From Armigeres subalbatus (Eukaryota > Arthropoda > Insecta > Diptera > Culicidae), in NCBI RefSeq assembly GCF_024139115.2, contig NC_085141.1, positions 177,146,994-177,210,993 on the forward strand: DNA of 64,000 nucleotides, read 5' to 3'. A program made the position numbers and the translations under genes. The notes under the pieces are model-generated. The model searched no databases. It was not told the DNA's origin and saw only the letters and a list, made by a program, of their open reading frames with translations. Shown here in pieces: positions 1-11,415 of the stretch; the stretch's first letter is position 1, and each line of letters starts with the position of its first letter.

Positions 1-694
1 ACTCGGAAAGGACATCCCGAAATAGGTTCCCGTGGGCCCTATAGTGGCCGCAAATTCATTCTGAAGAAACCCTGGCAATATGGGTATCAAAATTCTTGAA
101 ATTGTTTCGGAAACATGTTATTCATATAGTTGAGACCATAGGATGGATATGAACCGGAACGGTCATCCTGGAACAGGTTCCCGGAGGGCCTAAAGTGACC
201 ATAAATTCATTTGGAAGAAACCCTGGCAATATGGGTATCAACATTCTTGGAATTGTTCCGGAAACATATTTTCCATGTAGTTGAGACCATAGGATAGATA
301 TCAACCGGAACGGTCATCCTGGAATAGGTTCCTGGAGGGTCCGTAGGGGACAAAAACTCATTTAGAATAAACACTAGCAATATGGGTATCAACATTCTTG
401 GAATTGTTCCTGAAATATGTTTTCTAGGTAGTTGAGACCATAGGATGGATATGAACCGGAACAGTCATTCTGGAACAGGTTCCCGGAGGGCCTAAAGAGA
501 CCATAAATTCATTTGGAAGAAACCCTGGCAATATGGGTATCAAAATTCTTGGAACTCTTCCGGAAACAAGTTTTCTATGTAGTTGAGCCCATAGGATGGA
601 TATCAACCGGAACAGTCATTCTGGAACAGGTTCTCGGAGGACCCGTGGGGGCCAAAACCTTATTTAGAATAAATCATGGCAATATGGCAATATG
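1..694 (+). repeat. ~150-bp satellite array, direct orientation
   Basis: Four to five imperfect copies of a ~150-bp unit run head to tail. The landmark GACCATAGGATGGATAT recurs near 130, 282, 432 and 585 (one base differs in the second copy). Each unit also holds a GGCAATATGGGTATCAA block and an AACAGGTTCCCGGAGG block. Short reading frames on both strands simply repeat the unit and are not genes. The array continues after the transposon at 697-1962. Confidence 0.85.
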
Positions 695-696
695 TA

Positions 697-1962
697 CACT
701 GGGGGAAGTGGAAAAGGAAAAATCGATAGTGCTTGATTGAATTAGTGTAAAACCAGTTTAAATGATTTAAATGCGTTCAATCAAAATGGGCTAGCAAAAC
801 AGTCAATTTTATACCAACTGTGCGGTAATTCATACCATTTTGGCCGCTTGAAATTTATGGAAAAAGATTTTAAAATTAAGAGTTGTTTTTCCAGGGTAAG
901 TGAGATGGGGTAAGTGGAAAACCCATATTACCTTGACCTTCAATAGTGATGAGTAGTTACATATAACTAAAATCAATACGTTAATTGCTCTGAGTATCTT
1001 TTGTGGAATAATTTCATTACCTTAACGGAATAGATCCTCAAGGAATTCTCGTAATAGCTAGGGAAGGACTGATTTTGACTTCTCGAACACTAAGTGTATG
1101 TAAAGTCTATATGTTCGCCCCAAAGATGAACTTTTTAAAGGAAAACTGGGACTTACAGGGGTATAAACTAATCAACTTAGTTCAACGAATTGAGATGATG
1201 TCTGCATGTGCGTATTTGTATGTATGTGTGTGCGCAAAGCACGTTTAGAATTATTCTTGAGCACTTGTTCTTAACCAATTTGTTCGCAAAAAAATAGCAT
1301 TCAACGGCGAAACTTGTTATGAACTAAAATTAATGTGAATTATGCAATATATTTACCTATCAGTACTATTTTTAACTTTCTTATACATTTTTTTTATATG
1401 TAAAACATGTGATAGGCATCAATACCGATAGGTGGATTAATCAGGCATTTTCTCATTTATTTGAGTCCAATCACCACTGGAATCACAATTATAACATAGA
1501 AGGAACATATTAAGCTTCACAGCTATCGAAATAAACCATGGAGGGGAAAAAATTGCGTTATTAGAACATTATCCACTTCCCCCGCAGTGTTTGAGACCTG
1601 GGGTAAGTGTAAAATCTTTGAATCATTTGCTTTCTTGATACAAACCACTACCAATTGAATGGGATTAGTTTAATTGTATTAGAATGGTCACATGTGATAA
1701 AAATTCACTTGAAAAAAAAAATGGTACAAATAAGAATTGATTTTATGAATGCAAAAATCAACTTTTCGCGAAACCTAAAAATACCGTTCAAGCGATAACC
1801 GTGTTAGTGTATGTATTATACAATTTTCAACATAGTATTAGTGTGAGCATCAAAGTATATTCTTGCACAATGTTATGATGTGGTAAAAACTGTAAAGTAT
1901 GTACAATTCCAATTTTTCGAGTCGATTTTTACACTTACCCCCTTTTTCCACTTCCCCCAGTG
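697..1962. mobile_element. TA-flanked inverted-repeat transposon inside the satellite
   Basis: The ends are inverted repeats sharing CACTGGGGGAAGTGGAAAA, at 697-715 and reversed at the right end. The dinucleotide TA flanks both sides (695-696 and 1963-1964), and satellite sequence resumes on each side. A TA duplication is typical of Tc1/mariner-type elements. No transposase frame is visible in the 1266 bp, so it is non-autonomous. The GGGGTAAGTG-type end motif also recurs inside (near 910 and 1600), suggesting internal duplication of the ends. Confidence 0.7.
1190..1330 (+). repeat. Dispersed repeat with TG-rich microsatellite
   Basis: A TGTATGTATGTGTGTG-type run is followed by a block mentioning an ACTTGTT...TTCGCAAA...GGCGAAAC pattern. 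Diverged relatives of this block lie near 48930-49150 and, on the minus strand, near 54100-54440 and 58240-58420. This one sits inside the TA-flanked transposon. Superfamily not determined. Confidence 0.4.
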
Positions 1963-1964
1963 TA

Positions 1965-2225
1965 CCTTATCAAAATTCTTGGAATTGTTCCGGAATCATG
2001 TTTTCCATGTAGTTGAGACTAAAGGATGGATATCAACCGGAACGTTCATTCTGGAGCAGGTTCCCGAAGGACCAGTAGGGGCCACAAACTCATTTAGAAT
2101 AAACCCTGGCAATATGGGTATCAAAATTCTTGGAATTGTTCCGGAAACATGTTATTCATGTAGTTGAGACCATAGGATGGATATGAACCGGAACGGTCAT
2201 TTTGGAACAGGTTCCCGGGCTCGTA
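1965..2225 (+). repeat. ~150-bp satellite, direct continuation
   Basis: Two further units follow the right end of the TA-flanked transposon, with the GGATGGATAT landmark near 2025 and 2172. This confirms that the transposon landed inside a pre-existing array. Confidence 0.8.
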
Positions 2226-3000
2226 GGGGCCTAATATCCCAAAAGATCATGCTTCTGAGACAATTTCATGAATTTTGATACCCATCCATTGTCAAACCAT
2301 CCTATGGTCCAATTGCTTATCAGATCATGCTTCCATAACAATTTCATGAATTTTGATACATTGCCAGGGTTTCTTCAAAATAAGTTTGTGGCCACTTTCT
2401 GCCCTACGGGAACCTGTTCCAGGATGACCGGTTCGTTGTAAAACCATCCTATGGTCCAATTACTTATCAGATCATGCTTCCGAAACAATTTCATGAATTT
2501 TGATACCCATATTGCCAGGGTTTCTTTAGAATGAGTTTGTTGCCACTTTAGGCCCCACGGAAACCTGTTTCAGGATGATCGGTTCATTGTCAAACCATCC
2601 TATGGTCCAATTACTTATTCTAAATGAGTTTTTGGCCCCTACGGGTTCTCCGGCAACCTGTTCCAGAATGACCGTTCGGGTTCATATCCATCCTATGGTC
2701 TCAACTACATGGAAAACATGTTTCAGGAACAATTTCCTGAATTTTGATACCCATATTGCCAGGGTTTCTTCAAAATAAGTTTGTGGCCACTTTAGGCCCC
2801 ACGGGAACCTGTTCCAGGATGACCGGTTTGTTGGCAAACCATCTTATGGTCCAATAACTTATCAGATCATGCTTCCGAAACAATTTCATGAATTTTGATA
2901 CCTATATTGCCAGTGTTTCATCAAAATGAGTTTGTGGCCACTTTAGGCCCGACGGGAACCTGTTTCCGGAATAACCGTTCCGGGATTTAATCATAAGGTG
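2226..3000 (-). repeat. ~150-bp satellite, inverted orientation
   Basis: The same unit appears as its reverse complement, with CCATCCTATGGTC-type landmarks near 2301, 2443, 2591, 2689 and 2843. The orientation change falls near 2225-2260. Spacing is less regular (about 98-154 bp), so some units are truncated. Together with 1-2225 it could form a large cruciform or fold-back. Confidence 0.8.
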
Positions 3001-3684
3001 GTCCTGTAACGTAGTTAAGTTATATTCTTTAAATTTCCAACGAAGTTTATTAGTCATGACGCAAGAAATCTTCATTTGGTTGAATATATATCTTCAATTT
3101 ATACATACTTTGGGACTTGGCACATTTAATCCGGAATTCCGGTAACCAGGTAATCCGAATCGGTTCTATGTCACATGTATCGAATAACAGATAAGTTCCT
3201 GCATCCGTAACAACCAAAATCGTCAAAATCGGTGAAAAACTGACAATGTTATGATCATTTTAAGTCTGTGGGTACCCGGGTACCCTGTCGGTAACGTAAG
3301 GATATTTTTTTGTCGGTAACAAAAGGGTTAATGGTTATCATACATGCATATCTGCTATTTAACTTAACTAAAAGCATATCCTCAATACTTAATAAAAAGA
3401 TAACTGTATATAGTTTCTATTATTGTCCATATATACCTACTATTCAATCTAGGATTCCAAATCGGATAAATTAATTCAGTTCCTAACTAAAAGCTTATCC
3501 TCAACGCTTTGGCTGTCAATAGTCTCCACAATATGAACCCTGAAGGTTATAACTTGTTCAATCCTACATCTGTTTATATTAAAACTCAATCCTAACTGCC
3601 CCGAAAAACCGTTTTCAATACATAACTGCCCGAGCACAGTCACTACATGCGACCCACAGGACCCCAATCGAGGACGGCCTACAC
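3001..3684. other. No gene seen
   Basis: AT-rich sequence without a supported gene. A palindromic GGGTACCCGGGTACCC run near 3281-3296 and a repeated GTCGGTAAC motif (near 3287 and 3315) are the only local structure. The last 8 bases are the left target duplication of the hAT element that follows. Confidence 0.4.
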
Positions 3685-4839
3685 CAGTGGTCCCCAGCAT
3701 GCTTACTATCAAGGGCCGCATAGCAATTTCGAACTGTTGAAGCGGGCCACAGTACATTTGCATGATTTGTTTTTCATTTCATGTAGATTTTTACTGCCTA
3801 ATAAATTATTTTGAATATCTATTTCAGATTTCAATAAAATTTGTTGCGATGAATCTTCTTTAAAAACATACTTGTATTTTGTAAAAACATTTTATTCTAC
3901 GGGTTTTATCACCGCAGTTAATACTAAAGACGATAAAAATCATTTCGCAACAACATGTTTTTAGCATAGTTTGCAGAACATATATTAATCTTCTTTCCCA
4001 AATGATCATATTCCGCCGGATTCTAAGATTTTGAATTTTAGTTGAAGGATTATAGTTCACTACACATAACAGTAACGATTCCTTAACCTCATTCCATCCG
4101 TTCAGGGACTTTAAATATGCAAAATGTATGCGCGTAAATGCATGAAATGAATAAACTGATAGTTTTATTTCCTATTGAAGCAGTCAAAATATTGAAATCT
4201 CCCAATTCTGTGTCATTGAACGAATAGATAAAAATTGAGATTTCGAGCAATCATTGATCATAGCTTGTCGTATAAAATAACGACAAACATGTTTCAAAGC
4301 CAGGTAAACTTACCAGTAGGAAGGAAAATTCTTGACTTTGTTAAATATCTTAGATACCATCGTTCGAGGATTCTTGGACATTTTGAGGCTATTTCGGACA
4401 TTTTGAAACAAAAATTATAAAGTAAATTACTCTCAAATTGCCATTATCGCAGCGTTGGTTGGTTGGATGGCAACTTTCTGTTTCAAATCTGGTATTTTTT
4501 CCGTTTAGTTTTTTTTTTAGAAAATCAAAAATCCAAAGTAGCTCCTGCAGTCAAAAAAAGCCATGCACGACGGTAGCGTAAAGTACGTTAATTTTCAGCT
4601 TACTATCTTAAGTTATCTATGAAGTGATGAATTTAATTAATCATGATGGTGCTTATACATCGTAATGATGAGAACTTGACCGATTTCCTGAGTATAACAA
4701 AAAACTGAGTATGATGAAAAGTGTTTCTTATGCATATACACGGGCCACATGCAGTGTATATTCTGAAATCCTTCGCGGGCCGCAGAAAAAGGCTTCGAGG
4801 GCCGCATGCGGCCCGCGGGCCGCACTTTGGGGATCACTG
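3685..4839. mobile_element. Non-autonomous hAT element with perfect 8-bp TSD
   Basis: The left end reads CAGTGGTCCCCAGCATG and the right end reads CTTTGGGGATCACTG, which are imperfect inverted repeats of the hAT type (CAG start). The octamer GCCTACAC is duplicated exactly on both sides (3677-3684 and 4840-4847), the TSD length of hAT transposons. Subterminal GGGCCGCA-rich sequence is found near both ends, as in Charlie-like hATs. The interior lacks a transposase, so mobilisation would have needed an element supplied in trans. Confidence 0.85.
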
Positions 4840-4847
4840 GCCTACAC

Positions 4848-5227
4848 TATACCATTACAACGCAGAGCTTACACCCTCTCCTGGGCTGTGTGACGCTGAA
4901 AACATGCTCCTAACTTTTGATGCTTAAAAAAATAATTAAACTAATTACACTAAATCTTACACTTTGATCGATCCCGGTTGACATTCGGCTTAAACAATGT
5001 GTTCCATGAGTGCTGATTACTCATGATAACGCACCGAATCGGGGGAAAAAAATGCAATGTAACGCAGAGTTTAAACCCTCTCTTGCGCTAAGTAATGCTG
5101 AAAACCTAACTTCTAGGAATTTGATTCGTAGAAACAAATTATACTGAAATGGTTGCGTGGCAAAATAAGTTATACTATTAGCTAATTTAGTTAAACCCTG
5201 ACTACCCCACATTATACTGGCCCGTTT
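4848..5227. repeat. Duplicated AACGCAGAG block, otherwise no gene
   Basis: Blocks beginning AACGCAGAGCTTACACCCTC (near 4859) and AACGCAGAGTTTAAACCCTC (near 5060) are diverged direct copies about 200 bp apart. Both are followed by a CGCTGAAAAC/TGCTGAAAAC stretch. No coding potential is evident. Confidence 0.4.
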
Positions 5228-5794
5228 GGAGTCATCCAGTAGCACTTGGTCTTAACATTCGTTTTCTTTTTAAATTCTACAACATTTCATCACGCTTACC
5301 CCCCATATTAGTCATATGTACAATAGGGCAGTTCACATTTCAAAAATGTTCGAAAATTTCAACTCCCATATGTCTTTTAGCACCATTTTGATAATATAGG
5401 AGTCCTGGTAAAATTTCAGGCAATTCGGTGGCCATTTAGGAGTGGCGCTAATTCAATTTATGTTTATATGGAAATTTGTATGGGAAAAACTTAAAATGTA
5501 TTTAAATCCCCCCACAACTCTTATATCGTGATGAATTTAAATAAACATCCCCAACCTCCATTTTTGGAATCTATTGGAGCTCAACCAGTGGATAACTCAT
5601 TAATTTAGATTTATATTTCCACTGCTACGTTGAGACTGATTACACCATTTTAGCTATTTATCCCATTTCCACACTGTCAATAGAACCCTTGAATCTACTC
5701 ATAACTAATGTGTTATCAGGAGGTATCATTTATATAGATTCCAAAAAGGGATGTAGGGGATGTTTATTTGAATTCATCACAGTTAGACAGTTGA

Positions 5795-6035
5795 ACACTA
5801 ATAAAAGTCCACACATTTTCAATGGCAAAAATCTAAAGAAATTTACAAATAAATGTTATGTATGTTATTAACCACCCGCTATAGGAGAATCCACATAAAG
5901 GTTATTAGTTAATAAGGGCTATTTGTGTTTTCACATATATGCTAGGCAAATTCACATAGCCGTTATGTGGGAAATGCTATAGTCAAAATTTATGTGTGCC
6001 ACGCATAATGGATATGATTGGATTTTTGTCAGTGT
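5795..6035. mobile_element. ~240-bp MITE nested in left fold-back arm
   Basis: The arm sequence breaks at a GACAGTTG motif and resumes at AGGGAGACTTG. The inserted 241 bp has imperfect inverted ends: ACACTAATAAAAGTCC on the left, and ACACTGACAAAAATCC as the reverse complement of the right end. No coding frame. The TSD is unclear. Confidence 0.5.
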
Positions 6036-6114
6036 AGGGAGACTTGAATAAATTTTAAGTTTTTTTCATACAAATTTCCATATAAACATAAATTGAATTC
6101 TCTCCACCCCTATT

Positions 6115-6694
6115 AGGGCAGTTCAAATTTCAAAAATGTTCGAAAATTCCAACTCCCATATGTCTATTAGCATCATTTTGATAATATAGGAGTCCTGGCA
6201 AAATTTCAGGCAATTCGGTGGCCATTTAGGGGTGGCGCGTCAAATTGTATTGAATTCAAATAAACATCCCCAACCTTCCTTTTTGGAATCTATATAACAG
6301 GGACCTCTGGATAACACATTAGTTATGAGTGGATTGAACGGTTCTATTGACAGTGTGTAAATGGCTAAAATGGTGTAATTAGCCTCAACGTAGCAGTGGA
6401 AATATAAATCAAAATTAATGAGTTATTCACTGGTTGAGCTCAAATAGACTCCAAAAATGGAGGTTGGGGATGTTTATTTGAATTCATCACGATTTAAAAG
6501 TTGTAAGGGGATTTGAATAAATTTTAAGTTTTTTCCATACAAATTTCCATATAAACATAAATTGACTTCACGCCACTCCTAAATGGCCACCGAATTGCCT
6601 GAAATTTTACCAGGACTCCTATATTATCAAAATGGTGCTAAAAGACATATGGGAGTTGAAATTTTCGAACATTTTTGAAATGTGAACTGCCCTA
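6115..6694. mobile_element. Fold-back MITE copy (TAGGGCAGTTC ends)
   Basis: The element begins TAGGGCAGTTC and ends GAACTGCCCTA with inverted arms of over 120 bp around a middle of about 300 bp. It is the same family as 56278-56938, where clean 8-bp target duplications are visible. Here the left boundary lies within the arm of the neighbouring mirrored copy. Confidence 0.7.
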
Positions 6695-6792
6695 TTGTAC
6701 ATATGACTAATATGGCGGGTAAGCGTGATGAAATGTTGTAGGATTTAAAAAGAAAACGAGTGTTAAGACCAAGTGCTACTGGATGACTCCGC

Positions 6793-6896
6793 CACCGAAT
6801 TGGCTGAAATTTTGCCAGGACTCCTATATTATCAAAATGTTGCTAATAGACATATGGGAGTTGGAATTTTCGAACATTTTTGAAATTTGAACTGTC
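6793..6896 (-). mobile_element. Truncated third copy of the fold-back MITE arm
   Basis: A single right arm (CCACCGAATTGGCTGAAATT through TTTGAACTG) directly follows the palindrome. It ends AACTGTCG, so it lacks the intact CCCTA terminus. Confidence 0.65.
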
Positions 6897-8159
6897 GAGA
6901 AGATCAATGAATGGCCAAAGATAACGGAGAATTCGGGCAAAGATGCAGGGAACTCGATGAACGAAACGCCTCTACCGGTGTGTACGATGAGCTTTGCGAA
7001 AAACGGTTGTGCCGTCATCTCAATCGTGTCGTCCCAGTGGTTTCGTTCCGATGGTGCAATGAAAATCAGACCGCATGTGCTTTCGTGCTATGCGGTTAGT
7101 TTTTCTCTTTGCCGAAGAAAGTTTTAATACTACCCGAAGCTACTTTAATTTCAACAGTGCTAAACAGTGATTAAACATTGACTCCCTTGGGATACGCCTT
7201 TCCTTTTTTTATATCGAGATCCAAAGTAGTTGTGTTCTAGCATATTTATTACAATGAAAACAATGTGTTCAGTGATTCATGTTTTGGATTGATGACCGCT
7301 TCTGTTGACTTGAGTCTAGTACGAGACATTGAAGACGCCCTTACAGTTGAATTAAATAGAATAGTACTATACTCGTCTTATGACAGGTGAAATTTCAAAT
7401 TTTCACAATTGTGCGAATTGTTCACTATTTGATTATTACTAAAAAGTTTCCAAAACGATCGAGAATTTATTTGTAAAAATATGCAGCAAACGCTAAATAA
7501 ATACCACGCGGGAGGATTCTCGATTTGTTCTTTAGTGTAAACTACGAACAAGATTGCCGGCGATGGAATTTATCTTTAAATTTTGTAAAATTAGTTTAAA
7601 TACTATAGTTATTATCCGGCTCTTGCGCTGAATACAACATTGGATGAAACATTATAGCCACATTGTACTAACCTTTTACCTATTTTGAATTTGTTTTGCA
7701 AAGTGTAAAAATGTGCAAGCACTACTGGCTTCTACTGGCTTGAAGTCAATTCAGTAGAAAATAATCAATTTTTACGATTTTTCTGACAATGAAAATCGGG
7801 CTAAAAAATTCCCGATTTGATTATGTGCGGGTGAATTAGACGCAGTGTGTGGGTACAACGGACCTGTTGAACGAATTTGTGGAAGGCGGGATTTTTGATC
7901 TGCGAGAGCTTCGTTTTGATCTCCTGAACAAATTTGGAGAAGATGGAAACTTCCTAAATCTAACGGATTCCAAAATATCCTACTTATATAATGGGACCGA
8001 ACATTTACGTATGCAATTTTTCTGGGGTTTTCAAACCCCCCTCCCCCATATCAGATTTTTCCCATACAAATCAATTTTTATTTTTATTTCATATGTTTAC
8101 ATGACAGCATCCATTCTCCTGCCGATCTAGCAAAAAATTAGTATCCCTCGAATAAGAAC
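6897..8159. other. No supported gene; dispersed repeat at 7308-7390
   Basis: No convincing gene. A GTACGAGACATTGAAGACGC block near 7330, followed by AATTAAATAGAATAGTACTA and ACTCGTCTTA, matches diverged copies at 23625-23770 (plus) and 58430-58560 (minus), defining a dispersed repeat. A 93-codon frame at 7849-8130 opens with TTG and resembles nothing I recognise. Confidence 0.4.
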
Positions 8160-8189
8160 GACCTACTTACTTAATTTTTTACCGTGATC

Positions 8190-8395
8190 TTAGCAATTTG
8201 TTCAACTTTTACCGAGATTCGCACAGCCGAGCCCCACCGAACACGCTTTTTTGCTGAAATATCTGTCAAACTTGCTGAAAATCAGCAAATAATTTGCCGA
8301 TACCCAGCTAACAAACCTATTTTTTTGACGGGACATCAGTTTTTAAAATTTTGCTGGGCACACGGCTGTGCGGATTTTGCCGAGCTGCAGAAATA
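8190..8395. mobile_element. Probable small fold-back MITE
   Basis: A GATTCGCACAGCCG block near 8216 is mirrored by CGGCTGTGCGGATTTTGCCG near 8363, giving imperfect inverted ends around ~150 bp with several repeats of the GCTGAAA/CAGCAAA motif. No coding potential. The boundaries and TSD were not established. Confidence 0.4.
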
Positions 8396-8969
8396 AATAC
8401 TGGGTGTGTAGTAGCTAGCTAGATGAAAATAATATAGATGGGTACAGCAACTGTGAAAAAATTGAGATTCGTTCAGAAGACACCCCAGAACCAACTGTTT
8501 GAACTTGTAGTTCTCGTATTTTCCCGATCGCGGTATTCGTCGACATGGCGTACTTCCCAATATGTAATTAGCATCAGATTTTCTATCATACAAGTTGTCA
8601 TAAAAATGCTAGCATACTTGTATTTATTCAACAGAAGTGTTGAAATTCGCCCAACAAGTTTAGTCATAAGAAGTTGATGCTTTAATGAACAAAATGTACT
8701 ATGTGAGGGAGAGAGCAAGGAGAGGGGTAGTTTTTAGTTATCGGTCAACTCAGTGTAACTTCTTATCCGATTTCCACCAAATTCGGAACACATATTCTCT
8801 GTGGGGGCATCAGGGACTATGTCCACGGGCTTGACGATCCCTCCCCAGGCCATCTGCGAGTTGTGGTGCCTGCCTAGGATGTGGTGGGGTTTGGCAGTGG
8901 GCTCTGTTAAACTTCTATTAAAAGCTGCATGCATCCGCAAGCGACCGTTTGCCGCCAAAGCGAGTCCTG

Positions 8970-9990
8970 GTGTTAGGTGGGACGCTAAACAGACCTGACA
9001 CGACGGCCCTCCGACGAGACAGGAGGTTTACGTAGGCCCAATAAGCCGCCTTTATAAACAACCATTACGAACGACATATAAGATAATACGACTCGATACA
9101 ATCGGCAACAACCTATGCGACGAATAAAGTATCACGATTAGAAGCTTGGAACTGCAAGTCGCTAGGCTTCGCAAGTTGCGACAGGATGATCTACGATGGA
9201 TTACATCCCCGCAGCTTCGATGTCGTTGCGTTGCAGGAAATCTGCTTGACAGGACAGCCAATCAACGCAAGGATGTGCAAGCTGAGGATAAAGGCCGTTT
9301 CTTCAACTATAGCATCATCAACGTGCACTGCATACACGAAGGGAGACCCGACGACGAGAAAGAAGCGTTATATGTACAGCTGTAGCAGACATACGATGAC
9401 TGCCCACTACGGGACGTCAAAATCGTCATCGGAGACACTCATGTAGAAAGGGAGGAAATGTATAGACCGGTCATCGGACCGGATAGTTTGCATACCGTAT
9501 CGAACGACAACGGCCAACGATGCATAAACTTTGCAGTCTACCGCGTAATGGTGGTCCGAAGCACTTTCTTCCTCCGCAAGAATATCCACAAGGCCACATG
9601 GAGATCACCTAATCAAGAAACGAAAAACCAAGTCGACCACGTTCTAATCGACGGTAAATTCTTCTGTGACATCACGAACGTACCACTTACCGTAGTGCGA
9701 ATGTTGAATCCGACCACTACCTCGTTGCAGTATGCCTGCGCTCAAAACTCTCGACGGTGTACAACATGCGTCGGAGTCGTCCGCCACGGCTACAAGACGG
9801 TAGACTAGCCCAAGACTACGCGCAGCAGCTGGAAGTGGCACTCCTAACGCAATAGTAGCTAGGCGCAGCGTCTCTTGAAGATGGCTGAAGAGATATTCGA
9901 TCCGCTATTGGAAGTACCGCAACCGCTGCACTAGACACGGTGCCCCCGGATCAGAGAAATGACTGATATGACGGCGAATGTGAGCAGTTA
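8970..9990 (+). pseudogene. RTE-type retrotransposon: 5' region and endonuclease, decayed
   Basis: Peptides of an apurinic-like endonuclease are spread over all three frames. FDVVALQEICLTG (from ~9213) resembles motif LQE. GRFFNYSIINVHCIHEG (from ~9295), KIVIGDTHV (near 9420, where GDFN-like residues are expected), RKNIHKATWRSPNQ and NQVDHVLIDGKF (~9580-9660) follow in the expected order. Frames shift near 9290, 9385 and 9800, and stops interrupt them, so no functional enzyme is made. The endonuclease normally nicks target DNA for reverse transcription. The RTE clade is inferred from wording shared with other copies in the window (57.0-57.8 kb). The 5' boundary is not clear. Confidence 0.75.
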
Positions 9991-11095
9991 GTGGAAGAGA
10001 AGAATGCAGCATGGGCGAGATTGCTGCAATACCACGCACGAGGGCGAACGAAGCACAATACAAGCAGATGCGGATCAGACAAAACTCGATTTTCCGGAGG
10101 AAAAAGCACCAGCAGGAAGGTCGAGACCGTGAAGAGACAGAGCAACTGTACCGCGCTAATAACACACAAAAGTTCTATGAGAAGTTGAACCGTTCACGTA
10201 AGGGCCACGTGCCACATCCCGATATGTGTAAGGACATAAACGGGAACCTTCTTACGAACAAGCGTAAGGTGATTCAAAGGTGGCGCGAGCACTACGAAGA
10301 GCACCTGAATATCGATGTGGCAGACAACGGTGGCAGTATGGTAATAAACCTGGGAACACACACGCGGGACATACGACTTCCGGCTCCGAATCTCCAGGAA
10401 ATCCAGAAGGAGATCGGCGAGCTGAAAAACAACAAAGCCCTTGGAGTTGACCAACTATCAGGAGAGCTGTTTAAATACGGTGGTAAGGCACTGGCTAGAG
10501 CGCTGCACTGAGTAATTACCAAGGTTTGGGAGGATGAGGCTCTGCCACAGGAGTTGATGGAAGGTGTCGTGTGTCCCATCTACAAAAAGGGCGATAAGCT
10601 GGATTGTAGCAACTACCGCGCAATCATATTGCTGAACGTCGCCTACAAGGTACTTTCCCAAATTTTATGCCGCCGACTAACACCAATTGCAAGATAGTTC
10701 ATGGGGCCATACCAGGCGGGATTTATGAATGAACGCTCTACCACAGATCAGGTGTTCGCCGTACGTCAGTTATTGCAGTAATGCCGCGAATACAAAGTGC
10801 CCATACATCATCTATTTATCGACTTCAAAGCAGCATATGATACAATCGATTGGGACCAGCTATGACAGCCAATTTTCAGGGGCATTCTCGAGTCCCTTCG
10901 AAACGCACAGAGGGTTACGGCAAGGTGATGGTCTTTCGTGTCTGCTATTCAACATCGTTTTGGAGGGAGTAATACGAAGGGAAGGGATTGACACGAGTGG
11001 TACGATTTTCACGAAGTCCGTCCAGTTATTTGGCTATTATTAACGTCTTACGTAAACTTCCAGAAATTCGGAGGATATGCCGACGACGTCTGGTA
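9991..11095 (+). pseudogene. RTE-type retrotransposon: linker and reverse transcriptase, decayed
   Basis: The longest intact piece is 10011-10511, with a basic linker and NNKALGVDQLSGELFKYGG (RT motif 1). After a stop near 10509 come CPIYKKGDKLDCSNYRAI, YQAGFMNERSTTDQVFAVRQ, HHLFIDFKAAYDTIDWDQL, RGLRQGDGLSCLLFNIVLEG and finally GYADDVW near 11072-11092, spread over several frames. The motif order is that of a non-LTR reverse transcriptase, with the F/YADD active site still readable. The copy stops about 10 codons beyond YADD, so the thumb and C-terminal region are absent. It continues from the endonuclease at 8970-9990. Confidence 0.85.
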
Positions 11096-11157
11096 CAGAC
11101 ACGAAGGGGGATATCGTATCGTGAACCTTTTCAGAAAGCATCCTGGTCTGTTTATTA

Positions 11158-11415
11158 TCTTTCTTCTATATAATAAAAATGAAACGTATCCGCATAACTC
11201 GAAAACGGCTGGATGGATTTTCTTCATTCCTTCAACAGTCACGTTCGTCATAGTTTCCGACGGGTTTATATGATATTTCCTCATGTAAAAATCATATTTC
11301 AAGTTGAGTAAATCTTGAAAAACTAAAATTAAAATTTGTATGGGCATTTTACATGGGTAGCTCAGAAAGTGCATTTTCGCCTACTATGCAGGACAACGTC
11401 TGCCGGGTCGACTAG
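11158..11415 (+). mobile_element. Helitron-like non-autonomous element or 3' end
   Basis: The segment starts TCTTTCTTCTATATAATAAA and includes CGCATAACTCGAAAACGGCT. It ends GCCGGGTCGACTAG followed by T, a CTAG terminus typical of Helitrons. These motifs resemble insect Helitron/Helentron ends I recall. A 3' hairpin was not confirmed. The element abuts the truncated RTE copy. Confidence 0.5.

Larger units (their letters stand above)
5228..6789. repeat. 1.56-kb palindrome of two mirrored fold-back MITEs
   Basis: Sequence from 5228 reads again as reverse complement ending at 6789, with the centre near 6000. About 95 bp of flank (5228-5323 versus 6695-6789) is mirrored together with the MITE arms. 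The TAGGGCAGTTC ends are at 5324 and 6694. The bases outside them are ATGTACAA on the left and TTGTACAT on the right, so the flank is inverted rather than duplicated directly. This points to an inverted segmental duplication, not two separate insertions. Confidence 0.8.
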
